Shown: one piece after another, positions 45,695 to 54,676 of the stretch | How the letters are laid out: each line of letters starts with the position of its first letter | Numbering within the stretch: the first letter of the stretch is position 1 | Assembly: GCF_040538665.1 (NCBI RefSeq) | Contig: NZ_JBEWXT010000001.1 | Coordinates: 1,576,501 to 1,640,500 of the forward strand | Direction of reading: 5' to 3' | Origin: Aureibaculum sp. 2308TA14-22 | Lineage (GTDB): Bacteria; Bacteroidota; Bacteroidia; Flavobacteriales; Flavobacteriaceae | Length of the DNA stretch: 64,000 nt | Position numbers and translations under genes: made by a program | The notes under the pieces: generated by a model | Told to the model about the DNA's origin: nothing | Seen by the model: the letters and a program-made list of their open reading frames with translations, nothing else | The model's database searches: none

Positions 45695-46468
45695 ATGTCC
45701 ACTTTTAATTATGAAGCCTTTAAATTCAAAGGCGATACTTCAAAAAAAATAATGGATACGCTAGTTGTTGAGGCAGCTTTGCAAATCAATATCAACGACG
45801 AAGCTTATACTGTTGTAATGCGTACTCCCGATAACGATATGGAACTTATAAGAGGTTTGTTATACGCTGAAGATATTTATAAAAACGATGAGCCAATTGA
45901 TTTTAAAGTAGTTGAAATTCAAGACAACGGGTTTAGTATCATAAATCTAATCATCCCTAAAGAAAAGTTAGGAAAAGGCTATCTGAACAAACGCACATTA
46001 CTTTCGGTTTCATCATGCGGCATATGTGGCAAGCAGAAAATTGACGATGTAAAAGTTACGGGAGCCAAATTTTCAGACACTTCTGCAATAACGCCGCTAC
46101 AATTGGCAAAATTATTTTGCATGATGCAGGAAAATCAAGCTCTTTTTAAAAAAACAGGAGGTTCTCACGCAGCAGCAGCTTTTAATAAAAAGTTGAAATT
46201 GTTATCGGTTCGTGAAGATATAGGTAGGCACAATGCGGTTGATAAGGTTATTGGAACACTACTTAATAACAGCACACTTAAACAGGCATCTATTTTATTA
46301 GTAAGTGGTAGGGTTTCTTACGAGATTATTTCCAAAGCATTCATTGCCGGTATCTCAACCGTAGTTTCAGTATCTGCTTGCTCATCTTTAGCAGTTGATT
46401 TTGCCAAAGAGTTTGGAATTAAATTAATCGGTTTTTGTCGTGATGAAAATGCTACGTATTACACTTAA
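45695..46468 (+). CDS. fdhD: formate dehydrogenase accessory sulfurtransferase FdhD
   Basis: The 257-residue protein transfers sulfur from a cysteine desulfurase to the Mo-bis-MGD cofactor before insertion into FdhA. The sulfur-carrying cysteines lie in SVSSCGICGKQK near residue 110, followed by KTGGSHAAAAF and VREDIGRHNAVDKVIG, which are family signatures. It begins 11 bp after fdhA, so it is the last gene of the three-gene operon. It is convergent with accA. Confidence 0.93.
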   Translation: MSTFNYEAFKFKGDTSKKIMDTLVVEAALQININDEAYTVVMRTPDNDMELIRGLLYAEDIYKNDEPIDFKVVEIQDNGFSIINLIIPKEKLGKGYLNKRTLLSVSSCGICGKQKIDDVKVTGAKFSDTSAITPLQLAKLFCMMQENQALFKKTGGSHAAAAFNKKLKLLSVREDIGRHNAVDKVIGTLLNNSTLKQASILLVSGRVSYEIISKAFIAGISTVVSVSACSSLAVDFAKEFGIKLIGFCRDENATYYT

Positions 46469-46482
46469 GTTAAGCTATTGAA

Positions 46483-47436
46483 TTATCCGTTAAAAACACC
46501 CATAGCCTCGTATTTTGCCATGCGTTCCTTAATCAATTTTTTTATAGTGAGCTTGCTCAACTCATTATAGGTTTTAACAATCTGTTTTTCAACAATGGCA
46601 AACGTTTCATTTCTGTTACTGTGGGCTCCACCAAATGGTTCTTTGATAATACCGTCAATTAAGCCTTGCTTTTTCATGTCTTTGGCAGTCAATTTCAAAG
46701 CTTCAGCGGCTTCCTCTTTATGATCCCAACTACGCCAAAGAATTGACGAACATGATTCGGGTGAAATTACTGTGTACCAAGTATTTTCCATCATATATAC
46801 CCTATCTCCTACTCCAATTCCTACAGCTCCACCAGAAGCACCCTCACCGATTATTATCGAAATAATAGGCGTTTCTAAAGTGGTCATTTCAAAAATATTT
46901 CTAGCAATGGCTTCTCCTTGTCCACGCTCTTCTGCTTCTAAGCCAGGATAAGCACCTGGGGTATCAATTAGCGTGACTACAGGAATACCAAATTTTTCAG
47001 CCATTTTCATTAAACGCAAAGCTTTGCGATAACCTTCAGGGTTTGCCATTCCAAAATTTCTATATTGGCGTGTTTTGGTATTGTAGCCTTTCTGTTGACC
47101 TATAAACATGTAGGATTGATCTCCAATCTTACCTAGTCCACCAATCATAGCTTTGTCATCTTTCACATTCCTATCTCCATGCAATTCCATAAAAGTTCCT
47201 TTGGTTAGAGCTTTAATAAAATCTAAAGTATAAGGCCTTGACGGATGTCTAGATAATTGAACACGTTGCCAAGCGGTAAGGTTTTTATAAATATCGGTAC
47301 GGGCTTTTTCCAGCTTCTTTTCAATCTGCTCACAAGTTTCGGTAACATCAACATCACTCTCTTCCCCAATTATCCTACATTTTAACAATTGCTCTTCTAA
47401 TTCTTGTATAGGTTTTTCAAAATCTAAATATTCCAT
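46483..47436 (-). CDS. accA: acetyl-CoA carboxylase carboxyltransferase subunit alpha
   Basis: The 317-residue protein with AccD moves carboxyl from biotin-BCCP to acetyl-CoA, forming malonyl-CoA for fatty acid synthesis. Landmarks are FELHGDR-equivalent [52 protein letters not shown] and [17 protein letters not shown]. Length and start ([14 protein letters not shown]) are normal. accD is not nearby. Confidence 0.95.
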   Translation of the reverse strand: MEYLDFEKPIQELEEQLLKCRIIGEESDVDVTETCEQIEKKLEKARTDIYKNLTAWQRVQLSRHPSRPYTLDFIKALTKGTFMELHGDRNVKDDKAMIGGLGKIGDQSYMFIGQQKGYNTKTRQYRNFGMANPEGYRKALRLMKMAEKFGIPVVTLIDTPGAYPGLEAEERGQGEAIARNIFEMTTLETPIISIIIGEGASGGAVGIGVGDRVYMMENTWYTVISPESCSSILWRSWDHKEEAAEALKLTAKDMKKQGLIDGIIKEPFGGAHSNRNETFAIVEKQIVKTYNELSKLTIKKLIKERMAKYEAMGVFNG

Positions 47437-47458
47437 AAATTTTTAAAGGTTGGTAATA

Positions 47459-47466
47459 CAAATATA
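47459..47466 (-). promoter_or_regulatory. -7 promoter box of accA
   Basis: TATATTTG on the minus strand lies 23 bp before the accA start codon. No -33 TTG is seen at the usual spacing. Confidence 0.45.
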
Positions 47467-47546
47467 TAGAAACTATTTTATCATTAATAAAACTATTAAA
47501 AATACTTCAAATAATATTTTATGAAAAATGAAAAGAAACTAATGCT

Positions 47547-47554
47547 TATCTTTG
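47547..47554 (+). promoter_or_regulatory. -7 promoter box of the phosphoribosyltransferase gene
   Basis: TATCTTTG fits TAnnTTTG and lies 22 bp before the ATG at 47577. Confidence 0.45.
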
Positions 47555-47576
47555 ATGCTTTAAAACCATAAATAAA

Positions 47577-48074
47577 ATGGAGCGTTCAATTATACTTAAT
47601 AATTCTGAAATACAACATAAAATTAGAAGAATGGCATTTCAGATTTATGAGACCAATGCCAATCAAAAAGAAGTAGTTATTGCCGGAATTGCCCATAACG
47701 GATTTGTTTTAGCAAAAAAATTAAAATCTATTCTTGATGATATTTCACCCATCAAAGTTATAGTTTGTGAAGTTATAATTGATAAAAAGAAACCATTAAA
47801 CCCAATAGAAACCTCTTTAAAAGAAAGTGAATATAAAAACAAATCGTTAATCTTGGTAGATGACGTTCTAAATTCTGGTACCACGTTAATGTACGCAGTC
47901 AAGCATTTTTTAGAAGTGCCTTTAAAACAATTTAAAACAGCGGTTTTGGTAAATAGAAATCATAAAAAATATCCTGTAAAAGCTGATTTTAAAGGCTTAT
48001 CCCTTTCGACTTCAATACAAGAACACATTGCTTTAGAAATAGAAGGAAATAAGATGATTGCTTATTTAGATTAA
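47577..48074 (+). CDS. phosphoribosyltransferase family protein
   Basis: The 165-residue type I PRTase fold protein has the PRPP loop LILVDDVLNSGTTLMYAV at about residues 96-113, with VVIAGIAHNGFVLAKKL as the N-terminal flexible-loop region. Its size is like PyrR or hypoxanthine PRTase, but the base specificity is not clear; regulatory PyrR-like roles are possible. It is convergent with the shikimate kinase gene, with 3 bp between stop codons. Confidence 0.8.
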   Translation: MERSIILNNSEIQHKIRRMAFQIYETNANQKEVVIAGIAHNGFVLAKKLKSILDDISPIKVIVCEVIIDKKKPLNPIETSLKESEYKNKSLILVDDVLNSGTTLMYAVKHFLEVPLKQFKTAVLVNRNHKKYPVKADFKGLSLSTSIQEHIALEIEGNKMIAYLD

Positions 48075-48077
48075 TTT

Positions 48078-48596
48078 TTATTCTACCAATAGCAAAATTT
48101 CTTCAACTATTTCTTTTTTCTTTTTTCCGTCGGTTAAAATAGTATGTGTAGCCTGTTGGTAAAAAGGGCTTCGCTCAAATAAATGTTTAGCAATAAACTC
48201 TTTTAAATCATTATTGGAAATGTTAGCTACTAACGGTCTTTTTTGTTTATTTTTAGTTTTAGATAGTTTTTTATACGAATTTTGTAATGAAGATTTTAAA
48301 TAAAAAGAAATTCCAAACTCATTAACAATGTTCATATTGTTTCCGTAACAAGGTGTGCCTCCGCCCAAAGCTAAAACAAATTCATCTTCATTTTTAAGTA
48401 ATTCTTTTAAAAATTGCGTCTCTTTTTTTCTGAAATAAATCTCTCCTTTTGTTTTAAATAACTCTGGAATGGTCAATTGTTCCCTTTCAGAAATATAATC
48501 GTCTAAATCAATAAAAGGCAATTGTAACTTTTTGCCTATTCTTTTTCCGACACTGCTCTTTCCACTTGCCATGTATCCTAATAAAACGATCTTCAT
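48078..48596 (-). CDS. aroK: shikimate kinase
   Basis: The 172-residue protein phosphorylates shikimate in aromatic amino acid synthesis. The Walker A motif is GYMASGKSSVGKRI at about 7-20, the shikimate site is IDLDDYISERE with the DxD-type Asp pair, and FVLALGGGTPCYG is the substrate loop. Length and motifs are standard. It is a single gene next to two tRNA genes. Confidence 0.93.
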   Translation of the reverse strand: MKIVLLGYMASGKSSVGKRIGKKLQLPFIDLDDYISEREQLTIPELFKTKGEIYFRKKETQFLKELLKNEDEFVLALGGGTPCYGNNMNIVNEFGISFYLKSSLQNSYKKLSKTKNKQKRPLVANISNNDLKEFIAKHLFERSPFYQQATHTILTDGKKKKEIVEEILLLVE

Positions 48597-48659
48597 AAAA
48601 GGTATTTATCTTATATTATGTAGTTTACAAATATCGGTGAAAATTTTTTAAAAAATACC

Positions 48660-48689
48660 TTGGTAAATAAATATTAGATATTATATTTG
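48660..48689 (+). promoter_or_regulatory. promoter of the tRNA-Lys gene
   Basis: TTG (48660-48662) and TATATTTG (48682-48689) are spaced 19 bp, a full match to the Bacteroidota -33/-7 pattern. The tRNA begins 17 bp downstream. Confidence 0.75.
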
Positions 48690-48705
48690 CAACCGCATTT
48701 TGAAC

Positions 48706-48778
48706 GACCTGGTAGCTCAGTTGGTAGAGCATCTCCCTTTTAAGGAGAGGGTCCTGGGTTCGAGCCCCAGCCAGGTCA
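48706..48778 (+). tRNA. tRNA-Lys (anticodon TTT)
   Basis: The 73-nt cloverleaf has acceptor stem GACCTGG/CCAGGTC, D-loop AGCTCAGTTGGTAGAGC, anticodon stem TCTCC/GGAGA with loop CTTTTAA, and T-arm GGGTTCGAGCCCC. The discriminator is A and the CCA end is not encoded. Confidence 0.96.
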
Positions 48779-48788
48779 CAATATTTAG

Positions 48789-48822
48789 AAAAGTTAAGCT
48801 ATTTTAGCTTAACTTTTTTTTA
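48789..48822 (+). terminator. hairpin terminator between tRNA-Lys and tRNA-Leu
   Basis: The stem AAGTTAAGCT (48791-48800) with AGCTTAACTT (48806-48815) is followed by eight Ts. The two tRNAs may thus be separate units, or tRNA-Leu depends on read-through. Confidence 0.75.
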
Positions 48823-48828
48823 GTTTAT

Positions 48829-48912
48829 GCACATGTGGCGGAATTGGTAGACGCGTTAGCTTGAGGGGCTAATATCCACTAGGATGTGCAGGTTCAAGTC
48901 CTGTCATGTGCA
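48829..48912 (+). tRNA. tRNA-Leu (anticodon GAG)
   Basis: The 84-nt class II tRNA has acceptor stem GCACATG/CATGTGC, anticodon stem TTAGC/GCTAA with loop TTGAGGG, a long variable arm (TATCCACTAGGATG) and T-arm AGGTTCAAGTCCT. CCA is not encoded. Confidence 0.95.
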
Positions 48913-49006
48913 CTTTCTTCTTATAAAAAGCAAATTAATTGCTTTTGGTATCTTTTTTGTAAACAATTAACAAAATATTTTATTTTATTATTAGTATTAT
49001 TGCCTT

Positions 49007-49843
49007 ATGCAAAAATTAATACCCATTTTACTGCTAATTTTAATGTCTGCCAGTGTTGTCAACGGTCAAAATGAAAATGAAATTGTCCCTCGCGATTCTG
49101 TCAAAATATTAAAAGGTAAAATTATAGATGTAAATGACAAAACTGCTTTACAAAGTGCTCATATTGTAAATTTAAATACTGCTGAAGGAACTATAACCAA
49201 TACAAATGGCAACTTTGAAATTCCTGCTCAAGCCAATGATACTTTACATATTTCTTACATTGGTTACCAATCCATTAAATTGAAAATTACCAATGACTTA
49301 CTAAGAGGTAATGAGCTTGAAATTGCTATACATGAAAAAACATTGGACATTGATGAAGTTACCGTAAAGGCTCATAATTTAATAGGTGTATTAGAAATTG
49401 ATGCAAAAAATGTACCTATGGATAAATATTCGAGGATCCATATTGAAGGTTTGCCTCAAACCTATGAAATAGGCAGACCAAAAGGTAAAGATTATGCTGG
49501 AGTTGGAGCCGCACTATTTAATCCAATTGATTTTTGGTATAATAAATTCGGTAAAAAACCAAAAGAACTTAAGAAGCTAAAAAAGCTAAAAGAACAAGAT
49601 AATTCTCGTGATATGATGGAGGAAAAATTCAGTAGAGAAATTCTTATGGATTATATGGATATGAGCAGAAAAGAATTGGATGACCTTTTAAAAGAATGTA
49701 ATTATTCAAACAGTTTTGTAAGAAAAGCAAGTGATCTACAAATTATAGAAGCCGTTTTAGAATGTTATGAAAACTACCGTGCTATAAAAAAAGGCAAAGT
49801 AACCAAGGACAAGATAAGGGTCAACAATCAAGAAAAGAACTAA
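49007..49843 (+). CDS. secreted protein with CarboxypepD_reg-like domain
   Basis: The 278-residue protein has a signal peptide (about residues 1-20, ending VVNGQ). Residues about 33-115 form a CarboxypepD_reg-like beta-sandwich: VKILKGKIIDVNDKTALQSAHIVNLNTAEGTITNTNGNF and YIGYQSIKLKI. This module is usually at the N-terminus of TonB-dependent receptors, but here no barrel follows. The rest is basic and helical (FGKKPKELKKLKKLKEQ) and conserved mainly in Flavobacteriia. A periplasmic or outer-membrane role is likely; the function is unknown. Confidence 0.8.
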   Translation: MQKLIPILLLILMSASVVNGQNENEIVPRDSVKILKGKIIDVNDKTALQSAHIVNLNTAEGTITNTNGNFEIPAQANDTLHISYIGYQSIKLKITNDLLRGNELEIAIHEKTLDIDEVTVKAHNLIGVLEIDAKNVPMDKYSRIHIEGLPQTYEIGRPKGKDYAGVGAALFNPIDFWYNKFGKKPKELKKLKKLKEQDNSRDMMEEKFSREILMDYMDMSRKELDDLLKECNYSNSFVRKASDLQIIEAVLECYENYRAIKKGKVTKDKIRVNNQEKN

Positions 49844-49846
49844 TTA

Positions 49847-49880
49847 AAAAGGGAGGTCAATGACCTCCCTTTTATTTTTT
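49847..49880 (+). terminator. rho-independent terminator
   Basis: AAAAGGGAGGTCA (49847-49859) pairs with TGACCTCCCTTTT (49861-49873), then T-rich sequence follows. It lies between the CarboxypepD_reg-like gene and the convergent prohibitin-like gene and may act both ways. Confidence 0.85.
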
Positions 49881-49894
49881 ATGTTAATGATTAT

Positions 49895-50722
49895 TTAGTT
49901 GTTACCCAAAATTAATGGTAATCCATCTTTACTACTTCCTACAATAACCACTTTTGAATTTGGTGATTTAGACAACTCTAATGTAGCCTCAATCCCTTTA
50001 TCTTGGAGTATTTTATCAGTTAAGGATGCACTTAGTATTTTATTAGCATCTGCTTTACCTTGTGCTTCTATACGCTGCTTTTGAGCTTCTTTGTCAGCAG
50101 TAACCAATCTAAACTCATATTCTAAAGATTCTTGTTCTTGTTTTAATTTTCTCTCAATAGCCTCTTTAATAGTAGGTGGTAATGTTACGTCTCTAATTAA
50201 CACTTGATTTAATTGAATGTATTGATTATCCACTATTTTTTTTGTTTCTTCATAAATTTCTACCTGAATTGCGTCTCTTTTACTCGAATACAACTGTTCT
50301 GGTGTATAACGTCCAACCACACTTCTTGCTGCAGAACGAATAGCTGGCAACAATATACGTTCAATGTATTGTTCGCTTTTTTCTTGATGTAATTTTCCTA
50401 AAGATTCATATTTAGGTTGAAACCAAGTTGAAGCATCTAATTTTATATCAAGTCCATTTGATGATAATACATCCATTTTTTCAAAGACTTCTTGTTGTCT
50501 TACTTCATAGACATAAACTTTATTCCAAGGTGCTACAATGTGAAACCCCTCACCCATAGGTGGTTGATCTGTTACAACTCCCTGTCCAAAACGTTTCCAT
50601 AATACACCTGCTTGGCCCGCTTCTATAGTTACAAAGGCTTTTGAAAATAATATTATTGCAATAATTACCAAAAATATAATTGGCAAAATTGCTTTAGGTA
50701 AATTTAATTGATTACTGCTCAT
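49895..50722 (-). CDS. prohibitin-like SPFH domain protein
   Basis: The 275-residue protein has one N-terminal membrane helix (AILPIIFLVIIAIILFSKAF) and an SPFH/Band 7 domain (VTIEAGQAGVLWKRFGQG, AARSVVGRYTPEQLYSSKRDAIQVEI). A coiled C-terminal helix has EAIERKLKQEQESLEYEFRLVTADKEAQKQRIEAQGKADA. Prohibitin-like proteins form membrane ring assemblies that hold proteases or organise microdomains. No FtsH gene is nearby. Confidence 0.88.
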   Translation of the reverse strand: MSSNQLNLPKAILPIIFLVIIAIILFSKAFVTIEAGQAGVLWKRFGQGVVTDQPPMGEGFHIVAPWNKVYVYEVRQQEVFEKMDVLSSNGLDIKLDASTWFQPKYESLGKLHQEKSEQYIERILLPAIRSAARSVVGRYTPEQLYSSKRDAIQVEIYEETKKIVDNQYIQLNQVLIRDVTLPPTIKEAIERKLKQEQESLEYEFRLVTADKEAQKQRIEAQGKADANKILSASLTDKILQDKGIEATLELSKSPNSKVVIVGSSKDGLPLILGNN

Positions 50723-50785
50723 GATATTGTTATTAGTTAATAGTTGTTTGTTATTGATGAGTCAAATTTACGATTAAAAAATCAT

Positions 50786-51676
50786 TTAATATTCATCTTT
50801 ATAACCACAATCTTCATCAAGAGGTTCAAATTCTATAGTTATATGTTCTATTTCAAAATTATTGTGCATCAATTTTCTAATTTTTCGTTTTAAGCCATAT
50901 GTTTCTTTTAAAGGTATGGAACCATTGTTTAAACTTACATGTAGTGAAGCTAAGTTATATTCGCCATCTAAACTCCAGACATGACAATCATGAATTTCAT
51001 CAATTTCGGGCATTGTTTTAAGTTGTTTACGAATTTCATCAATCGATATTTTTCTAGGTGTACCTTGTAAAATAATACGTAGTGTTTCCTTGATGTTTTT
51101 AAAAACATTAAACAAAATAAAAACGGCAATTAAAAGTGAAAGAATGGGATCCAATATTGGCACATCCCAAAATTGCATAACTATACTGGCAATAAGTACG
51201 GCAGCCCAACCCAATACATCTTCCAGCAAATGCAGTGATACTACACGTTCGTTCATTGAAGTGCCTTGTTTTAACTTAAAAACTGCTGCTCCGTTTACTA
51301 TTATTCCTAAAATAGCCAACCACATCATTCCTTTAGCATCCGCCTGTTGAGGGTCAAGCAACCCCGGAATGGCTTCTTTGATTATAAAAACTGAACCTAC
51401 AACTAAAATGATGGAATTAATAATTGCTCCTAATAAAGAAAATCGTCTATAACCATAAGAAAATTTTTTTGTAGCTCCTTTGTTAGACAATTTTTGAAAA
51501 TACCAGGAGAGACCAAGACTGAGACTATCACCCAAATCATGAAGTGCATCGGACATAATAGCTAAACTATTGGTATAAATACCACCAATAAATTCAATAA
51601 TTGTAAATATTAAATTTAAGAAAAAAGCCACTTTAATATTGCCCGTGTCGTGGTGATGTCCGTGGTCGTGTGCCAT
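50786..51676 (-). CDS. cation diffusion facilitator (zinc/cobalt exporter)
   Basis: The 296-residue protein has a His-rich N-terminus (MAHDHGHHHDTG) and six membrane helices. Helix II has SDALHDLGDSLSLG and helix V HLLEDVLGWAAVL, supplying the Asp/His transport-site ligands. The cytoplasmic CDF C-terminal domain is at about 205-296 and ends with acidic DEDCG. It exports Zn2+ or similar ions with proton exchange at the inner membrane. It is like CzcD/ZitB; the metal is inferred from the His-rich tail. Confidence 0.9.
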   Translation of the reverse strand: MAHDHGHHHDTGNIKVAFFLNLIFTIIEFIGGIYTNSLAIMSDALHDLGDSLSLGLSWYFQKLSNKGATKKFSYGYRRFSLLGAIINSIILVVGSVFIIKEAIPGLLDPQQADAKGMMWLAILGIIVNGAAVFKLKQGTSMNERVVSLHLLEDVLGWAAVLIASIVMQFWDVPILDPILSLLIAVFILFNVFKNIKETLRIILQGTPRKISIDEIRKQLKTMPEIDEIHDCHVWSLDGEYNLASLHVSLNNGSIPLKETYGLKRKIRKLMHNNFEIEHITIEFEPLDEDCGYKDEY

Positions 51677-51762
51677 GAATTTATAACTTTATTACTCTGA
51701 CGGAATTAAATCAATTAAGATGCATTCTAATAAATAAAAGTAGGAATAACTATTACAAATAT

Positions 51763-53790
51763 TCAAATCTTACCATAATATTTTCGAATAAACCATTCTA
51801 AAGTCAAAAATAATAGTGTTAGAGCCAATAACCATTTCCAATCAATTAAAGATTGAGTATGCTCTTCGCTTTTTTGGACAATTTTATACCTTTCGTCTTC
51901 AAGCAAACTATCAATCAATGTATCTATTCTGTCAATGTGTGTAAAAAGTCCATTTGAGGATTCAGCCAATAATTTTAAATCTTTAGTATTAGCCGTTGAT
52001 AATTGCTGCTCTATATCATAAGATAAAACCGAAAAACTACCATATTTTGAATTACTTTTATCTTCAGTTTGTACCGAAAAATTGTAATCTCCAGATTTTA
52101 GATTGTTTAAAATAACCTCGTAATGATTGTTATTTAAGGTAAAAGGAATTTTTAGGTTTTCTTTAGTATCCTTATTGGTTAATGATAAAACCAAGCTCGC
52201 ACTATTATCAAAAACATAAGTAGCATCAAAAAACTGAGCCTTAATAAGAACATTCTGATTAGCATAAGTAAAAGGTTGATAATCTACCTCTAAACGGTTA
52301 TACTTTTTGTTTGAGGATAGATACTGAATCAATTTATTGAAGAAATTATCGAATTGTTCAAACGAATTTTGAGATACATAATTTTGCATTCTCCATTTCC
52401 AACTGTTACTACCAAGTAATATTGCTCCTCTTCTATCATTCAATGAAAACGTTGCCAATAGTGGGTTTTCAGTTTTAAAATTTAAAACACTTTGATAAAG
52501 AATTGTTTGATGTGGCACTTTAAATTTTAGCTCTCCAAAATATACTTCTAGTGGAGTAAAGTCAGAAAAATTAATATCCTCGGTAATAAATTCGTTATAA
52601 TCAGAATTAAATATGGGAACATAATTCTCTATTTTAGATAGAGAATTTTTAGTAAAAAAAGGTTGAGCTTTATTAAGAAAATTCCAATCTGTATCAGAGC
52701 CAGTTATAAAAAATACATTTGCCTTAGCTATTTCTATATCTTCAACTATATTATTAAATTTATTATTCGGTTGATATAGCATAACTAATTGATAATCTTT
52801 ATATTGATATTTTTTATTAAGATTATTTTCAATAATAACTTCGTGTTGTTTATTTGTAGCTATTGAGCGACGTACCATACCAATATCAGGATGATTAACC
52901 TCACTTAACACCAAAATTTTTGCCTGTTCATCAATAACTTCAATGCTAAAATTCTTTTGATTATTAATCGTATTCTTTTCATTTGATAACGGAGCAATGG
53001 TACATGTAAAATTTTGCACACCAACTGCTTTAGCTTTTAAATTAAACTGAACTTTTTGTGATGCTTGTACATTAGAAAAAGTCAGTAACTTTTTGAATAT
53101 TATATTTCCATTTTGCTTTATCGTAAAAGTATTGCTAACATTTTGAGTGCCCTTAAACTGTACAAAAACCTCAACTGGAAAGTTATTATTTAAATTGGCA
53201 TAAGAATTTACATTTATTTGATTTATTCTTAAATCATCATATTGTAAAGTATCACCTAATACTACTGCATAAATTGGGTTTTTTGCCTTATAATAAGCAT
53301 AATTAGCCCCTTTTGTTTGATTACCGTCAGTAATTAAAATGGTGGGTGCAATATTATCCTTATGCATCAGATTCAGTTTCTGAAGCGGATTTGTAATATT
53401 GGTTTCTGAAATGTTGTAAGCAAAAGTGTCTTGAGTGTACAAATTATCTGCAAAGGCATAACTATTAACATCAAATTTATCGTTAAGGGCGGTATTAGTT
53501 TTTATCTGATTTACATATGCATTGACTTTATCATCTGCTTTTGCATAGGCTACAGAAGTTGAATTATCAACCAACACATTTAACTGTGGTTTTACATCCT
53601 CAGTAATAGTTGATTTTATTTTAGGATTTATCAATAAAACTAGTAAAGAAAATATAGAAAAAAAACGTAAAAACGTCAATAATATATTGACTTTAGTGCG
53701 GCTCTTATTTTTATAATAATACTGAAAAAAAGCCATCATTAAGGCTATGATGGCGGCTAGTATTATCAATAAAATAATATTTGAAGTCAT
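51763..53790 (-). CDS. VWA-like domain membrane protein (BatA-type architecture)
   Basis: The 675-residue protein starts with two membrane helices (IILLIILAAIIALMMAFFQYY, LLTFLRFFSIFSLLVLLI) and a MIDAS-like VDNSTSVAYAK (DxSxS). Extracytoplasmic beta-sandwich regions follow (FPVEVFVQFKGTQNV and VLIKAQFFDATYV), then a C-terminal helix (WLLALTLLFLTLEWFIRKY). This is the layout of large Bat-like/uncharacterised membrane proteins of Bacteroidota. fabG lies 21 bp upstream on the same strand. The function is unknown. Confidence 0.7.
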   Translation of the reverse strand: MTSNIILLIILAAIIALMMAFFQYYYKNKSRTKVNILLTFLRFFSIFSLLVLLINPKIKSTITEDVKPQLNVLVDNSTSVAYAKADDKVNAYVNQIKTNTALNDKFDVNSYAFADNLYTQDTFAYNISETNITNPLQKLNLMHKDNIAPTILITDGNQTKGANYAYYKAKNPIYAVVLGDTLQYDDLRINQINVNSYANLNNNFPVEVFVQFKGTQNVSNTFTIKQNGNIIFKKLLTFSNVQASQKVQFNLKAKAVGVQNFTCTIAPLSNEKNTINNQKNFSIEVIDEQAKILVLSEVNHPDIGMVRRSIATNKQHEVIIENNLNKKYQYKDYQLVMLYQPNNKFNNIVEDIEIAKANVFFITGSDTDWNFLNKAQPFFTKNSLSKIENYVPIFNSDYNEFITEDINFSDFTPLEVYFGELKFKVPHQTILYQSVLNFKTENPLLATFSLNDRRGAILLGSNSWKWRMQNYVSQNSFEQFDNFFNKLIQYLSSNKKYNRLEVDYQPFTYANQNVLIKAQFFDATYVFDNSASLVLSLTNKDTKENLKIPFTLNNNHYEVILNNLKSGDYNFSVQTEDKSNSKYGSFSVLSYDIEQQLSTANTKDLKLLAESSNGLFTHIDRIDTLIDSLLEDERYKIVQKSEEHTQSLIDWKWLLALTLLFLTLEWFIRKYYGKI

Positions 53791-53811
53791 GCAAAAATTA
53801 GTCAGTATATA

Positions 53812-54558
53812 TTAAGTTAACATACCACCATCAACATTTAAGGTTTGCCCAGTGATGTATGCAGACATATCCGAAGCTAAAAACACACAAGCATTGGCTA
53901 TATCTTCTGGTGTTCCACCGCGTTTTAGAGGAATTCCATCACGCCAGCTTTGCACGGTTTCTTCAGGCAAGGCACCAGTCATTTCTGTTTCAATAAAACC
54001 AGGAGCTATTGCGTTACAACGTATATTTCTAGAACCCAATTCTAAAGCTACCGATTTGGTAAATCCTAAAATTCCCGCTTTGGAAGCCGCATAATTGGAT
54101 TGGCCGGCATTTCCTTTTACACCCACAACAGAACTCATATTAATTATGGAACCTGAACGTTGCTTCATCATAGGTTTGATAACGGCTTTAGTTAAATTAA
54201 AAACCGACTTTAAATTTACTTCAATTACCTTGTCAAAATCCTCTTCAGAAATACGCAGCAACAAATTATCTTTTGTAATACCTGCATTATTTATCAAAAT
54301 ATCAATATTGCCAAATTCTGCGATAACATCTGAAGCTAGTTGCTGAGCAGCATCAAAGTTTGCAGCATTAGATTGAAAACCTTTAGCTTTTATGCCATAA
54401 GCTTGTAATTCCTTTTCTAGAGTTTCAGCAGCCTCAACCGAAGCGTTGAATGTAAAAGCAATATTAGAACCTTGCTTTGCAAAAACTTCCGCAATACCTT
54501 TTCCAATTCCTCTTGACGCTCCTGTAATTAACGTGGTTTTATTTTCGAGTAGTTTCAT
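53812..54558 (-). CDS. fabG: 3-oxoacyl-ACP reductase FabG
   Basis: The 248-residue short-chain dehydrogenase reduces 3-oxoacyl-ACP with NADPH in fatty acid elongation. The cofactor motif is TGASRGIGKGIA at 13-24; NNAG is near 89; the catalytic Ser is in INMSSVVGVKGN and the YAASK Tyr-Lys pair near 154-158; the C-terminus is SAYITGQTLNVDGGM. All features are canonical. It may be co-transcribed with the VWA-like gene. Confidence 0.93.
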   Translation of the reverse strand: MKLLENKTTLITGASRGIGKGIAEVFAKQGSNIAFTFNASVEAAETLEKELQAYGIKAKGFQSNAANFDAAQQLASDVIAEFGNIDILINNAGITKDNLLLRISEEDFDKVIEVNLKSVFNLTKAVIKPMMKQRSGSIINMSSVVGVKGNAGQSNYAASKAGILGFTKSVALELGSRNIRCNAIAPGFIETEMTGALPEETVQSWRDGIPLKRGGTPEDIANACVFLASDMSAYITGQTLNVDGGMLT

Positions 54559-54580
54559 GTGTGGATTTTGTTATAAAAAC

Positions 54581-54588
54581 CAAAGATA
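54581..54588 (-). promoter_or_regulatory. -7 promoter box of fabG
   Basis: TATCTTTG on the minus strand lies 23 bp before the fabG start codon. No clear -33 TTG is seen. Confidence 0.45.
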
Positions 54589-54614
54589 CTAAAATAGTTG
54601 TCTATTTTAAAAGT

Positions 54615-54653
54615 AAAAAGTCTGTTTGAAAGATTCAAACAGACTTTTTTATG
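54615..54653 (-). terminator. rho-independent terminator of sucD
   Basis: A 16-bp stem (54617-54632 with 54636-54651, core AGTCTGTTTGAA) with a 3-base loop and a T-run on the minus strand begins 24 bp after the sucD stop. Confidence 0.85.
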
Positions 54654-54676
54654 AATTGAACTAGTTTATTTTTTTA

